Source of the DNA: an uncultured Ruminococcus sp.
GTDB taxonomy: Bacteria; Bacillota; Clostridia; Oscillospirales; Ruminococcaceae
DNA: 64,000 nucleotides
Assembly (NCBI GenBank): GCA_910577575.1
Contig: CAJTOG010000004.1
Span: 17,112-81,111 of the forward strand
Direction: 5' to 3'
Shown: positions 33,873 to 43,231 of the stretch, piece by piece
Numbering within the stretch: position 1 is the first letter of the stretch
Layout of the letters: every line of letters starts with the position of its first letter
Program-made: the position numbers and the translations under genes
The notes under the pieces: model-generated
What the model saw: the letters and a program-made list of their open reading frames with translations, nothing else
Told to the model about the DNA's origin: nothing
Databases searched by the model: none

Positions 33873-33939
33873 TCAATCAAAAGCAACATTAATGTTATGA
33901 AAATGTTTTTAAGTGAGATTATGTAAACCTATATAAACA

Positions 33940-33972
33940 AAAAAAGACTGCATTTTTCAGCAGTCCTTTTAT
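33940..33972 (-). terminator. Terminator of the SCP2-domain gene
   Basis: GACTGC and GCAGTC pair around an eight-base loop on the minus strand with flanking A/T pairs, followed by seven T. It overlaps the end of the gene at 33974. Confidence 0.85.
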
Positions 33973-33973
33973 A

Positions 33974-34330
33974 TTACTTTTTGATAAGTTTGGAAAATTC
34001 AATGGCTTTGCTTATATCTCCGTCAACTTTAAGTTTACCGACAGTAAATGCGGCAACAGCGTCAAGTTTGCCGTTCATCATTTTAATAAAATCAGTCATT
34101 TTCATAGTGATGGAACAATTTCTGTCATTGTATTCATAAGGTTCAATGCTTATTTTATTGTCTTTTACTTCAATATAGAAAACACCTGGATTTTTCTGCT
34201 GGTCGGGATTATCAATATCGGACTTGTCAATGTCTTTCATATTGAATTGAACAGCAAGAAAGTCACAACCTGAAACGTCTATAGATTTTGCCTGTTTTCT
34301 GAGCATTTCCAAAAGTTCGCTTAATTTCAT
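33974..34330 (-). CDS. SCP2 sterol-binding-domain protein
   Basis: This 118-residue protein consists of one SCP2-like lipid-binding domain. Support: amphipathic start helix, alternating strands (GVFYIEVKDNKISIEPYEYN), and the characteristic C-terminal run MKMTDFIKMMNGKLDAVAAF then GKLKVDGDISKAIEFSKLI. Such domains bind fatty acyl or other hydrophobic ligands in the cytosol. Its ligand here is unknown. It lies between a terminator and glyQS and could be co-transcribed with glyQS (138-base gap). Confidence 0.88.
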   Translation of the reverse strand: MKLSELLEMLRKQAKSIDVSGCDFLAVQFNMKDIDKSDIDNPDQQKNPGVFYIEVKDNKISIEPYEYNDRNCSITMKMTDFIKMMNGKLDAVAAFTVGKLKVDGDISKAIEFSKLIKK

Positions 34331-34468
34331 GGGTATAATTCCTCTCTTTTAAAATTCGTTAATATATTATATCATATTTTAAAAAGAATGTCAATATAAA
34401 ATTAATTTATATTTCTTATGTATTATGCCCAATAATTTTTAATGGAGCCTTAAGTCCAGTATTTTTTA

Positions 34469-35875
34469 TCAGAGTGCAGTTTTTTCCTCAAGATATTTAA
34501 TCAAATCATCTATTGCAACACGTTCCTGTTCCATTGTATCACGGTCACGGACTGTTACACAGTTATCCTTTTCAATGGTATCAAAGTCAATTGTTATACA
34601 GAAAGGAGTACCGATTTCATCTTCACGTCGGTATCTTTTTCCAATTGTACCTGTTTCATCAAAATCACACATGAATTTTTTTGAAAGCATTTCATAGACT
34701 TCTTCAGCTTTTGGAGTAAGTTTTTTAACCAAAGGAAGTACAGCACACTTGTATGGTGCAAGTGCAGGGTGAAGATGCATAACAGTACGGATTTCCTTTT
34801 TCTCCTTGCCGTTTTTGTCAACTGAAACAAGTTCTTCTTCATCATAAGCCTCTGTAACAATGGATAAGAACAGACGTTCAACACCAAGAGACGGCTCAAT
34901 AACATATGGGATATATTTTTCATTTGTTTCAGGGTCGAAATATTCGAGTGATTTTCCGCTTGTATTGATATGTTGTGTAAGGTCATAGTCTGTTCTGTCA
35001 GCAACACCCCAGAGTTCACCCCATCCAAATGGGAACAGATATTCAAAGTCAGTAGTAGCCTTTGAATAGAAACAGAGTTCTTCAGGGTCGTGGTCACGGA
35101 GACGGATATTTTCTTCTTTAAGTCCGATAGTAAGCAGGAAATCTTTGCAGAAACTTCTCCAGTAGCTGAACCATTCCAAATCAGTACCGGGTTTGCAGAA
35201 AAATTCAAGTTCCATCTGTTCAAATTCACGTACACGGAAAATAAAGTTTCCCGGAGTTATTTCGTTTCTGAAGGACTTTCCGACCTGTGCAACGCCGAAT
35301 GGTACTTTTTTACGTGTAGTACGCTGAATATTTGCGAAGTTTACGAAAATTCCCTGTGCAGTTTCCGGACGGAGATAAAGTTCGGATTTGCTGTCCTCTG
35401 TAACACCCTGAAAAGTTTTGAACATCAGGTTGAACTGTCTGATGTCAGTAAAATTCTGTTTTCCGCAATTCGGACAGGTTATGCCTTTTTCAGTGATGTA
35501 ATTCATCATTTTTTCATTGCTCCAGCCTGCAACATTTGTACCGTCAAAATCCTCAATAAGATTATCAGCACGGTGACGTGTCTTGCATTCTTTACAGTCC
35601 ATAAGCGGGTCAGAAAATCCTCCGATATGACCGGAAGCAACCCATGTCTGAGGATTCATGAGTATAGCAGAATCGAGTCCGACATTATACTTGTTTTCCT
35701 GTACGAACTTTTTGAGCCATGCATTTTTGATATTGTTTTTAAGAAGTACACCGAGCGGACCGTAATCCCATGTATTGGCAAGACCGCCGTAAATTTCAGA
35801 ACCCGGATAAACAAATCCCTTTGATTTACATAAATCAACGATTTTGTCCATAACTTTTTCAGTATTTTTTAACAT
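34469..35875 (-). CDS. glyQS: Glycyl-tRNA synthetase, homodimeric type
   Basis: It charges tRNA-Gly. This is the single-chain class II form: motif 2 FRNEITP, motif 3 ESLGVERL-like region (PSLGVERLFLS), an insertion with zinc-type cysteines (CKECKTRHRAD, CPNCGKQNF), and a C-terminal anticodon-binding domain. The length of 468 fits. An AGAGG site precedes the ATG. No T-box leader is present: only 61 bases separate it from the preceding gene. Confidence 0.97.
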   Translation of the reverse strand: MLKNTEKVMDKIVDLCKSKGFVYPGSEIYGGLANTWDYGPLGVLLKNNIKNAWLKKFVQENKYNVGLDSAILMNPQTWVASGHIGGFSDPLMDCKECKTRHRADNLIEDFDGTNVAGWSNEKMMNYITEKGITCPNCGKQNFTDIRQFNLMFKTFQGVTEDSKSELYLRPETAQGIFVNFANIQRTTRKKVPFGVAQVGKSFRNEITPGNFIFRVREFEQMELEFFCKPGTDLEWFSYWRSFCKDFLLTIGLKEENIRLRDHDPEELCFYSKATTDFEYLFPFGWGELWGVADRTDYDLTQHINTSGKSLEYFDPETNEKYIPYVIEPSLGVERLFLSIVTEAYDEEELVSVDKNGKEKKEIRTVMHLHPALAPYKCAVLPLVKKLTPKAEEVYEMLSKKFMCDFDETGTIGKRYRREDEIGTPFCITIDFDTIEKDNCVTVRDRDTMEQERVAIDDLIKYLEEKTAL

Positions 35876-35936
35876 TTTTAAAAACCTCTTTCAGATGTAA
35901 TTATCTATTATATTTTACAGCATATTGCAGATTTTG

Positions 35937-36440
35937 TCAAGTATAATTCTGCGGTGTTCCATTTGTACTGGTATAAACAGTGTTTTTGTCAAATCCCATG
36001 ATTATAATCATAATTTGACTGAAAAAAATCATACAGACATTCCATACAGTAGGTTTGCCATAAGCTTTGCCGAACATGAATGAAATATATCCTGCGAGTA
36101 TACACATAGCGATGGTAATGGCAAACATCGTCAGCATTATGCCGATATATATAATTACGCTGTATTCATTGTTGTCTGCAAATATTCCAATAACTGTTGA
36201 AAAAATCGTGACTGCTATATATAATCCGGATATTCCGAGGTATATCCAGCCGAGAAAATAACTTCCCGTTGCTATTTTAATCATCTGTAAGTAGTTGTAT
36301 ATCGGAATAATGGAAGTCCATCCCGGTTCACCTGCCTTTTCAAACAGTTTCCACATTGCTATTATCTGGATTATACCAAAAGCAATTGAAATACTAATAA
36401 TTCCAATATAGAAAATAATTATTAAAAATATAAATTCCAT
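35937..36440 (-). CDS. DUF5684-type membrane protein
   Basis: The 167-residue protein has about four membrane segments and the family-typical motif MWKLFEKAGEPGWTSIIPIYN after the first segment. In other Gram-positives such proteins occur beside signal peptidases or secretion genes; function is unknown. It lies ten bases after cysS, so it is probably in that operon. Confidence 0.8.
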   Translation of the reverse strand: MEFIFLIIIFYIGIISISIAFGIIQIIAMWKLFEKAGEPGWTSIIPIYNYLQMIKIATGSYFLGWIYLGISGLYIAVTIFSTVIGIFADNNEYSVIIYIGIMLTMFAITIAMCILAGYISFMFGKAYGKPTVWNVCMIFFSQIMIIIMGFDKNTVYTSTNGTPQNYT

Positions 36441-36450
36441 AATATTATCC

Positions 36451-37863
36451 TTATTGTATTTTGTTAATTTCTGTTCCCTGACGTGTTTCCTTTACTTCAT
36501 ATCCGAGTTCGGTGATTTTGTTTCTGAGTTCATCAGCAAGTGCGAAATTTTTTTCTTTGCGTGCAGTTTTACGCTGTTCAACAAGTTCCATAACTTCCGC
36601 AGGTATTTCATCAGCGGGAGCTTCAATTATTTTCTTGGCGTTTTCAATGAGGTCAAGACCAAGAACCTTGTCAAATTCCTCAAAAAGTGCAAGTTTGGTG
36701 AAATTATTTGCACTTGATTTGAGTACATCGTAAACAGCAGTAATTGCAAGAGCAGTATTCAAATCATTGCTGAGTGCAGAATTGAAATTGTTCAGAAGTC
36801 TGTCATATTCATTTTTGTTAAGTGGTTCATAGGCATCAGAAATGAGAGGTTTTATTTTTGAAATAAGTTTATTGTAAGTAATTTTAGCATTTTCAAGATT
36901 TTCCCATGAGAATACAAGAGATTTTCTGTAATGTGACTGTAAACAGAAAAATCTGTATATAACAGGAGAATATCCCTTTTCTTCAAGAAGTGAAACAGTA
37001 AGAAATTCTCCGCTTGATTTGCTCATTTTACCACTGTTTGTGTTGAGATGCAGGACATGGAACCAGTAATTGCACCATTCATGGCCAAGATAAGCTTCAC
37101 TCTGTGCAATTTCATTTGTGTGATGCGGAAATGCATTGTCAATTCCACCACAGTGAATATCAAGATATTCGCCAAGATTTTTCATACTGATGCATGAACA
37201 TTCAATATGCCAGCCCGGATATCCGATTCCCCATGGAGAGTCCCATTTGAGTTCTTGGTCGTCAAATTTGGATTTTGTAAACCAGAGTACAAAATCAGCC
37301 TTATTGCGTTTGTTTTCGTCTTCTTCAACGCCTTCACGCACTCCGATTGCCAAATCTTCTTCATTGAAATCATTGAATACATAGTATTTTTCCAATTTTG
37401 AAGTATCGAAGTAAATGTTTCCTCCGGCTTCATAAGCATACCCCTTGTCCATTAGCACAGAAATTACTCTGATAAATTCATTTATATATGAAGTAGCAGG
37501 TGCAACAACATCGGGAGTTTTTATATTTAATTTTACACAGTCGGCAAAAAAGGCATCAGTATAAAACTTTGCAATTTCCATTACAGTTTTGTGTTCACGT
37601 TTTGCACCTTTGAGCATTTTGTCGTCGCCTGTATCACCGTCGCTTGTAAGATGCCCGACATCGGTTATGTTCATTACACGCTTAACATCAAGACCTGTAA
37701 ATCTGAGATACTTTTCAAGAATATCTTCCATTATATAGCTTCTCAGGTTGCCTATATGTGCATAATGATATACGGTCGGTCCACAGGTGTACATACTTAC
37801 TTTTCCTGCTTCTTTTGGGATAAATTCCTCTTTTTTTCTTGTCAGTGAGTTATATATCTGCAT
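36451..37863 (-). CDS. cysS: Cysteinyl-tRNA synthetase
   Basis: It charges tRNA-Cys. Class I motifs are present: HIGH-type HIGN in CGPTVYHYAHIGN (zinc cysteine and active site), HIECS zinc ligands and KMSKS in SGKMSKSSGEF. I start at 37863 (MQIYNSLTRKKEEFIP), which has AAAGGAAC upstream and gives the usual 470 residues. The open frame continues 100 codons further upstream without a stop; that part is annotated separately as a remnant. cysE precedes it, as in many Firmicutes. Confidence 0.95.
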   Translation of the reverse strand: MQIYNSLTRKKEEFIPKEAGKVSMYTCGPTVYHYAHIGNLRSYIMEDILEKYLRFTGLDVKRVMNITDVGHLTSDGDTGDDKMLKGAKREHKTVMEIAKFYTDAFFADCVKLNIKTPDVVAPATSYINEFIRVISVLMDKGYAYEAGGNIYFDTSKLEKYYVFNDFNEEDLAIGVREGVEEDENKRNKADFVLWFTKSKFDDQELKWDSPWGIGYPGWHIECSCISMKNLGEYLDIHCGGIDNAFPHHTNEIAQSEAYLGHEWCNYWFHVLHLNTNSGKMSKSSGEFLTVSLLEEKGYSPVIYRFFCLQSHYRKSLVFSWENLENAKITYNKLISKIKPLISDAYEPLNKNEYDRLLNNFNSALSNDLNTALAITAVYDVLKSSANNFTKLALFEEFDKVLGLDLIENAKKIIEAPADEIPAEVMELVEQRKTARKEKNFALADELRNKITELGYEVKETRQGTEINKIQ

Positions 37864-38257
37864 AAGAAAGTTCCTTTCTAATATGGTCTTACCGTTTTTT
37901 TCTGTAAGATATTTTTTCTGCATTTCATATTCATGTTTTATTGTTTCATATCGAAGTTTTTCAAATTTCTCTTCATATGGATAACAGTTTTCACTGTCAG
38001 ACATTGTATCAACCATACATGCAAAAATGTTTTCTTCCCATAAAGGTGAATGATAAGCCATCTGGGAAAAAAGTTCATCAAGTTTCTCATCGTCTGTAGT
38101 TTCAGCAATTTTTCCAGTACGATATCCTTTTTCATCTTTGCCGCTGAAATAGTTGGCAAAAATGATTTTATCCGTAAAAATTTTTGATATTGCCTGTAAA
38201 TTCTTTATTATTCATAAAACAAACAATAAAAACGGGACAGTCGGAAGCTATATGCAT
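37864..38257 (-). pseudogene. Frameshifted ORF running in frame into cysS
   Basis: An ATG at 38257, ten bases after cysE, opens MHIASDCPVFIVCFMNNKEF and ends at a TAA at 38168. Removing one T from a run of five restores a frame that reads DKIIFANYFSGKDEKGYRTG, then AYHSPLWEENIFACMVDTMS, then EEKFEKLRYETIKHEYEMQK and continues through the cysS start with no stop. I do not recognise the roughly 120-residue protein. It is either a dead gene whose stop was lost or an assembly or sequencing artefact at the T-run. Confidence 0.5.
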
Positions 38258-38267
38258 GGTGATTAAA

Positions 38268-38921
38268 TTATTTTTTCAGTCTGGCAATTTCTTTTCTGAG
38301 TTTTTCAATATCAGATTTAAGCTTGCAGATTTCTTGAGAAACAGGGTCTGGAATATGAATCTGGTCAATATCACACGTTACTTTATGAATTTTCTTTCCG
38401 TTCATCTTTACAACTCTTGCGGGTACTCCGACAGCGGTACAGTTATCGGGGATTGCATTGAGTACAACGGCATTTGCAGCTATTTTTACATTGTTTCCGA
38501 CAGTAAAAGGACCAAGAACTTTTGCTCCTGCTCCAACAAGCACATTGTTTCCGAGGGTTGGATGACGCTTTCCCTTTTCTTTGCCCGTACCGCCTAAAGT
38601 TACACCCTGATAAATCAGACAATTATCTCCAATTATGGCAGTTTCACCGATAACCACTCCCATGCCGTGGTCGATAAAAAGACCTTTGCCGATAGTTGCC
38701 CCGGGATGTATTTCGATACCTGTTTTACTTCTTGCCCATTGTGATATAATTCTTGCAGTTGTAAAATTTTTTCTTTCATAAAACCAGTGGGCCAGTCTGT
38801 AACAGCGTATAGCTCTTAAAGTAGGGTAAGTTAGTAAAATTTCAAGTGTATTTTTTGCGGCAGGGTCACTTTTTTTGATAAGTTTGACATCTCTTGCCAC
38901 CATTTTAATAAAATTAAACAA
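38268..38921 (-). CDS. cysE: Serine O-acetyltransferase
   Basis: It acetylates serine for cysteine synthesis. The 217-residue protein has an N-terminal helical part and left-handed hexapeptide repeats with the catalytic and substrate residues in DHGMGVVIGETA and the loop GGTGKEKGKRHPTLG. A coiled Lys/Glu-rich tail follows. It is the Firmicute-length short form. It lies upstream of cysS, which links cysteine supply to charging. It starts 17 bases after the U32-like gene. Confidence 0.95.
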   Translation of the reverse strand: MFNFIKMVARDVKLIKKSDPAAKNTLEILLTYPTLRAIRCYRLAHWFYERKNFTTARIISQWARSKTGIEIHPGATIGKGLFIDHGMGVVIGETAIIGDNCLIYQGVTLGGTGKEKGKRHPTLGNNVLVGAGAKVLGPFTVGNNVKIAANAVVLNAIPDNCTAVGVPARVVKMNGKKIHKVTCDIDQIHIPDPVSQEICKLKSDIEKLRKEIARLKK

Positions 38922-38938
38922 ATATTTTCCCCCTTATG

Positions 38939-39898
38939 TTAAAATTTTGTCTGTATAATTCCCTGCTTTACAAGCTGACAGTTAAGCAAAAGTCTTGCCT
39001 CGTCACGTAATTCGGGTTTTATCATATAGTACATATAATGCTCAATCAGATTAAAAAGTTCCAGAGTTCTTCCTTCAATTTTGAATTGACTGAATCCCAT
39101 TGGAACATATTTTTCCCATATATCGTCAGGAGTTATATGTGTGGCAAGATTTTTAATTTCAAAAAGAGAACGGTTCATGCAATTACAGTTAATAATTTCA
39201 TGATTTACATATTTCTCATATTTAGGAATTTTTGAGAAATCAAAGTTCTTATCAGGAGATTTTTTCAGATGTTCAGCATAGGCAAGTTGTTCTGCACCGA
39301 TATTTCTGTAGTGTTCTGAACGCATTTTGCATTCAGGATTACAGCAAGCATTAACAAGAATCTCACATTTTTCTTTATTTGGAATTTTTTCAAGAATCTC
39401 AAATTTATTATTCAAATCATAGTCAATAACAACTATATTATAGTCTTTTGTTAATTCTTCATAGAGTTTTTCAGGTTCAGTAATACGTTTGCATGTTGAG
39501 CTTGTAATTTTGTAATTCGGATAATTTTTTCTGATGTATTCCTCTAAAATTGGAGAAGCAATTATAACTTCATTCATTCCGTTGTCAGCATAGTGCATAA
39601 TCATATTACAGAAATCATCATGAAGATGTTTTTTTTCAAGTATCGGATTGGTAAATGTGAATCTAAGCGGTATACCTCTGTTGTTGAAACTTCTGATTAC
39701 ATGTTTTATAAAATCTTTGTCGCATTTGCCGTACTGAAATCTTCCTCCGTTCCATATTGCTGGGGGAAAGGTGCCGTAAACAGATGCAATTTCGGTACCC
39801 TCACGGAAAAGATGAGGGCATTTTTCCTTCATTAAGACAAACACAAAATTAAGTCCGAAATGTTTTGAAAAATCGGGAAGATGAAATCTAACTTTCAT
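38939..39898 (-). CDS. U32 peptidase-like protein, second paralogue
   Basis: The 319-residue protein resembles the U32 (collagenase-like/UbiU-RlhA) TIM-barrel family: VIIASPILEEYIRKNYP as an internal strand-helix and the family-type MGFSQFKIEGRT near the C-terminus. Conserved cysteines (Cys136, Cys185/186, Cys190, Cys238/240) could hold an iron-sulfur cluster, as in UbiU/UbiV and RlhA. It is closely similar to the adjacent gene at 39910, so the pair arose by tandem duplication. The substrate is unknown. AAGGAG lies before the ATG. Confidence 0.7.
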   Translation of the reverse strand: MKVRFHLPDFSKHFGLNFVFVLMKEKCPHLFREGTEIASVYGTFPPAIWNGGRFQYGKCDKDFIKHVIRSFNNRGIPLRFTFTNPILEKKHLHDDFCNMIMHYADNGMNEVIIASPILEEYIRKNYPNYKITSSTCKRITEPEKLYEELTKDYNIVVIDYDLNNKFEILEKIPNKEKCEILVNACCNPECKMRSEHYRNIGAEQLAYAEHLKKSPDKNFDFSKIPKYEKYVNHEIINCNCMNRSLFEIKNLATHITPDDIWEKYVPMGFSQFKIEGRTLELFNLIEHYMYYMIKPELRDEARLLLNCQLVKQGIIQTKF

Positions 39899-39909
39899 AG
39901 AAATTCTCC

Positions 39910-40848
39910 TTAATTAAAATTAAGTGCATGGCTGTTTTCAAGTGCTTTCAGAATCTTGAATCTTGCCTCGTCACGGTATTCTGGTTTAGCCATATAATAC
40001 ATATATGTTTCAAGTATATTAAGATGACTTGCTGTTCTTCCTTCAATTTTGAACTGTTCAAATCCCATCGGAACGTATTTTTCCCATATATCATCAGGAG
40101 TTATATGGGTTCTGAGTTTTCTTATATCGAAAGTACCACGTTGTGCATAGGGACAATTTCCGAAATTGTGCTTGTCATATTTATCAGCATCAAAAGGCAT
40201 ATACGGATATTTTTTGATATGTTCGTTATATGCAATCATCTGTCTGCCAATTGTTGCATAATGTTCTGCACGGAGTTTGCAGTTCGGTTCACATACCGCA
40301 TTTACAAGAAGTTCACAGTCTGCTTTTCTGGGGAGTTTTTCAAGAACGTCGAAATTATTATTGAAATCGTAATCGATGACGACAATACTGTAATCCTTTT
40401 CAAGTTCTTCTTTGAGTTTATCAGGGTCCGTAATGCGTTTGCAGGTAGAACTTGTAAGCTTGTATTTAGGATAATTCTTTCTTATATATTCCTCTAAAAT
40501 CGGTGATACAACAATAGCCTCGTTCATTCCGTTGTTTGCGAGATTCATAACCATATTGCAGAAAGGGTCATCAAGATGCTTTTTTTCAAGTACTGGATTT
40601 GTAAAAGTAAACCTCAGCGGAATACCTCTGCTGTTAAATTCCTTTATAACCCTTTTGATATATTCCTTGTCAACAACTCCTGGCTGAGGTCTTCCACCAT
40701 TCCAGAGGGATGGTGGAAACACGCCGTAAAATGATGCAATTTCCACTCCCTCCCGAAAGTAATGCGGACATCCTTTAAGCATCTCAGCAAATACAAGATT
40801 AAGCTTGAAACGTCCTGAAAAATCCGGAAGATGAAAACGTACTCTCAT
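39910..40848 (-). CDS. U32 peptidase-like protein, first paralogue
   Basis: This 312-residue partner shares the whole architecture with the gene at 38939: identical opening RVRFHLPDFS, FPPSLWNGGR, GIPLRFTFTNPVLEKKHL, SPILEEYIRKNYPKYKLTSS and MGFEQFKIEGRT. Its cysteines are Cys136, Cys178, Cys186, Cys190 and Cys232. Compared with the paralogue it lacks one of the paired cysteines, so the two may differ in cluster binding or form a heterodimer like UbiU-UbiV. It lies 20 bases after hydE. Confidence 0.7.
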   Translation of the reverse strand: MRVRFHLPDFSGRFKLNLVFAEMLKGCPHYFREGVEIASFYGVFPPSLWNGGRPQPGVVDKEYIKRVIKEFNSRGIPLRFTFTNPVLEKKHLDDPFCNMVMNLANNGMNEAIVVSPILEEYIRKNYPKYKLTSSTCKRITDPDKLKEELEKDYSIVVIDYDFNNNFDVLEKLPRKADCELLVNAVCEPNCKLRAEHYATIGRQMIAYNEHIKKYPYMPFDADKYDKHNFGNCPYAQRGTFDIRKLRTHITPDDIWEKYVPMGFEQFKIEGRTASHLNILETYMYYMAKPEYRDEARFKILKALENSHALNFN

Positions 40849-40868
40849 AAAAAACCTCCATTATTAAA

Positions 40869-41897
40869 TTATTTTAAACAGTCGCCTCTTTCAACGGCAA
40901 CTTCATATCCTGCTGATTCTATTTCTTGTTTAAGAATTGCAAGTCCTTCGGCAGTTTCTCTGCCTGAAATAATCTTATTGTTATAAAGCATATATTTTTT
41001 TCTTACTTCCTTGGGTGAAATGTTCGGCATTATTACATTACAGCCTGTCTGGAGTCCGAGTATTCTGCCATTGGAAGAGATTGTACCAAGTGCGGTTGTT
41101 GCAGGGAGGAGAACTTTCGGAAACATCAGTCTTAAAATTCCGAGCATACGTAAAGTAAGATTCAGAGTGCCGCTTTTTTCATTTTTAAACGGAGTATTTT
41201 TATGAGGTATAAAAGGACCTATTCCAATCATCTGTGGCTGCAATTCCTGTAAAAAGCGAATATCAGAGATAAGGTTTTCTGTAGTCTGAAAAGGTGCTCC
41301 TACCATAAAGCCTGCTCCAACCTGATAACCCAGTTCTTTCAGGTTATACAGGCATTTTTTACGGTTTTCAAGATTCATTTCAGAAGGGTGCAAACGATTG
41401 TATAAATCTTCATCGGCTGATTCATGACGTAGCAAGTATCTGTCTGCACCTACTTCTTTCATACATTTATAACTTTCAAATGAACGTTCGCCGAGTGACA
41501 GGGTTACTGCACAGTCAGGATAATTTTTTTTTAGTGCATGAATGATTTTGCACATATAGTAATCAAAAAAATATCCGTCCTCTCCACCCTGTATGACAAA
41601 TGTACGCAGTCCGAGATTATATCCGATTTCTGCACATTCAAGAATCTGGTCATATCTGAGGCGGTATCTTTTAGCAGATTTATTGCTCCGCCGGATACCA
41701 CAGTAAAGACAGTCGTTTTTGCAGTATGAAGATATTTCTATGAGACCTCTTAAGAATACTTTTTTTCCGTAGTGCTTTTGTCTTACTCTGTCTGCATATA
41801 CAGCAAGATTTTCAGCGTTATCAGTTTCGATAAGCTGTTTCAGTTCATCATCCGTCAGGTCTTCTGTTTCGTATAACTTTTTAACTAATTCTATCAT
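40869..41897 (-). CDS. hydE: [FeFe]-hydrogenase maturation radical SAM enzyme HydE
   Basis: It is a radical SAM protein with the CxxxCxxC cluster motif (Cys59, Cys63, Cys66 in SSYCKNDCLYCGIRRS) and HydE-type features RGLIEISSYCKNDCLYCG, GAPFQTTENL and NVIMPNISPKEVRKKYMLY. HydE helps build the dithiolate-bridged H-cluster. Biotin synthase is the main alternative but lacks these segments. The 342-residue length fits. No hydF, hydG or hydrogenase is in the window. It follows nadA by one base. Confidence 0.9.
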   Translation of the reverse strand: MIELVKKLYETEDLTDDELKQLIETDNAENLAVYADRVRQKHYGKKVFLRGLIEISSYCKNDCLYCGIRRSNKSAKRYRLRYDQILECAEIGYNLGLRTFVIQGGEDGYFFDYYMCKIIHALKKNYPDCAVTLSLGERSFESYKCMKEVGADRYLLRHESADEDLYNRLHPSEMNLENRKKCLYNLKELGYQVGAGFMVGAPFQTTENLISDIRFLQELQPQMIGIGPFIPHKNTPFKNEKSGTLNLTLRMLGILRLMFPKVLLPATTALGTISSNGRILGLQTGCNVIMPNISPKEVRKKYMLYNNKIISGRETAEGLAILKQEIESAGYEVAVERGDCLK

Positions 41898-41898
41898 A

Positions 41899-42825
41899 TC
41901 AGCCGCCGAGACGTATCATTTCATCAATGCATTTTCTTGCAGATGATATGAGTTCGTCACTCATGATAATTTCAAAAGCTTCTCCGTTATTCATTCCAAG
42001 AAGTGAATTATAGACATCAGGAAGAGTAGTAAGTTTCATATTTCTGCATATAAGATTTTTAGTAAGCGGATAAAATTTTTTGTCCGGACAGTCATATTGC
42101 AGATGTTCAGCAATAGAATTTTCGGTTCCGATTATAAATTCTTTAGAATCGGAGTTTTTGGCAAAGTCCATAATACCGCTTGTTGAACCTACATAATCGG
42201 CGATTTCGGTTACATCGGGTTTACATTCAGGGTGGGCAAGAAACAGTGCATTCGGGTGTTCTTTCTTTGTTTTTTCTACTTCCCTTACTGTTACTGCTGC
42301 ATGAGCAGGACAGCCTCCCTGTAAAAGTTTTATATCTTTTTCAGGAAGCTGTTTCTGTACCCAGCCTCCTAAATTGCAGTCCGGAATAAATAGGATTTTA
42401 TCTGAATTAAGTGCTTTAACAATTCTCAATGCACTTGATGAAGTAACGCATACATCACAGACGGTTTTTAAATCGGCAGTTGTATTGATATATGCAACGA
42501 TTGTTCTTTCAGGGTCTGTTTGCTTTATCTGTGATATAAGTTCCTTGTCCATCTGTTCAGCCATGGGACAGCCTGCATCTTTGTTTGCCAGAAACACACG
42601 TTTTTCAGGAGACAGCATTTTAGCTGTTTCAGCCATGAAGTGTACTCCGCAGAACAGGATATTTTCTGCGTCTATTTTGGTTGCATCAACGCTTAATTTA
42701 TAGCTGTCTCCTGTATAATCGGCAATTTCAACAATCTCCCTTGCCTGATAGCTGTGTGCAAGTATTGCTGTGTTTGTTTCTTTTTTCAGTTTCAGGATTT
42801 TTTCCTGCAATTCACATACTGTCAT
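41899..42825 (-). CDS. nadA: Quinolinate synthase
   Basis: It condenses iminoaspartate with dihydroxyacetone phosphate to quinolinate for NAD synthesis, using a [4Fe-4S] cluster. The 308-residue protein has the family features AHSYQAREIVEIADYTGDS, VHFMAETAKMLSPEK, AHPECKPDVTEIADY, and cluster cysteines including those at CGVHF and CPAH. nadB and nadC are not in the window. It is closely packed with hydE. Confidence 0.95.
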   Translation of the reverse strand: MTVCELQEKILKLKKETNTAILAHSYQAREIVEIADYTGDSYKLSVDATKIDAENILFCGVHFMAETAKMLSPEKRVFLANKDAGCPMAEQMDKELISQIKQTDPERTIVAYINTTADLKTVCDVCVTSSSALRIVKALNSDKILFIPDCNLGGWVQKQLPEKDIKLLQGGCPAHAAVTVREVEKTKKEHPNALFLAHPECKPDVTEIADYVGSTSGIMDFAKNSDSKEFIIGTENSIAEHLQYDCPDKKFYPLTKNLICRNMKLTTLPDVYNSLLGMNNGEAFEIIMSDELISSARKCIDEMIRLGG

Positions 42826-42839
42826 AATAATTTACTCCT

Positions 42840-43217
42840 TTAAAGTCTGCTTTCTGCAATTACCTCAACTTCAACAAGTACATTCTTCGGCAGTGTTTTG
42901 ACAGCTACACAGCTTCTTGCCGGAAGATTTGTAAAATATTTTCCATAGATTTTATTGAACGCTGCAAAATCATTCATATCTGCGAGAAAACAGGTAGTTT
43001 TTATTGCTTTGTCAAAGGATGAACCGGCTGTATCAAGAACAGCTCTTAAATTTTTCATAACCTGTTCTGTCTGTTCCTCAATGGTTTGGGCTTCAATAGT
43101 ATTGGTAAGAGGGTTTATAGCAATCTGTCCGCTTGTAAAGACCATGCCGTTTGATACAACAGCCTGTGAATATGGACCAACAGCGGCAGGTGCTTTTTCT
43201 GTATAAATTTTAATCAT
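42840..43217 (-). CDS. ridA: Reactive enamine/imine deaminase RidA
   Basis: It hydrolyses the enamine/imine intermediates released by PLP-dependent dehydratases. At 125 residues it shows the family pattern: start KAPAAVGPYSQAV, SGQIAINPLT, and the arginine-containing signature PARSCVAVKTLPKNVLVEVE. It lies directly after ilvA, the enzyme that produces 2-aminoacrylate and 2-aminocrotonate, which fits a detoxification role. Confidence 0.96.
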   Translation of the reverse strand: MIKIYTEKAPAAVGPYSQAVVSNGMVFTSGQIAINPLTNTIEAQTIEEQTEQVMKNLRAVLDTAGSSFDKAIKTTCFLADMNDFAAFNKIYGKYFTNLPARSCVAVKTLPKNVLVEVEVIAESRL

Positions 43218-43231
43218 TTTAACTTACTCCT

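Noticed and set aside
34331..34468. T-box or other leader near glyQS
   Set aside because: This is downstream of glyQS; the upstream gap (35876-35936) is too short for a T-box and shows no core motif.
38168..38200. Programmed frameshift joining the ORF after cysE to cysS
   Set aside because: The needed change is +1 with no known stimulatory signal, and cysS has its own good ribosome binding site and standard start.
40869..41897. Biotin synthase instead of HydE
   Set aside because: Both are radical SAM TIM-barrel proteins, but the RGLIEISSYC, GIRRSN and NVIMPNISP segments are of the HydE type and no biotin genes are nearby.
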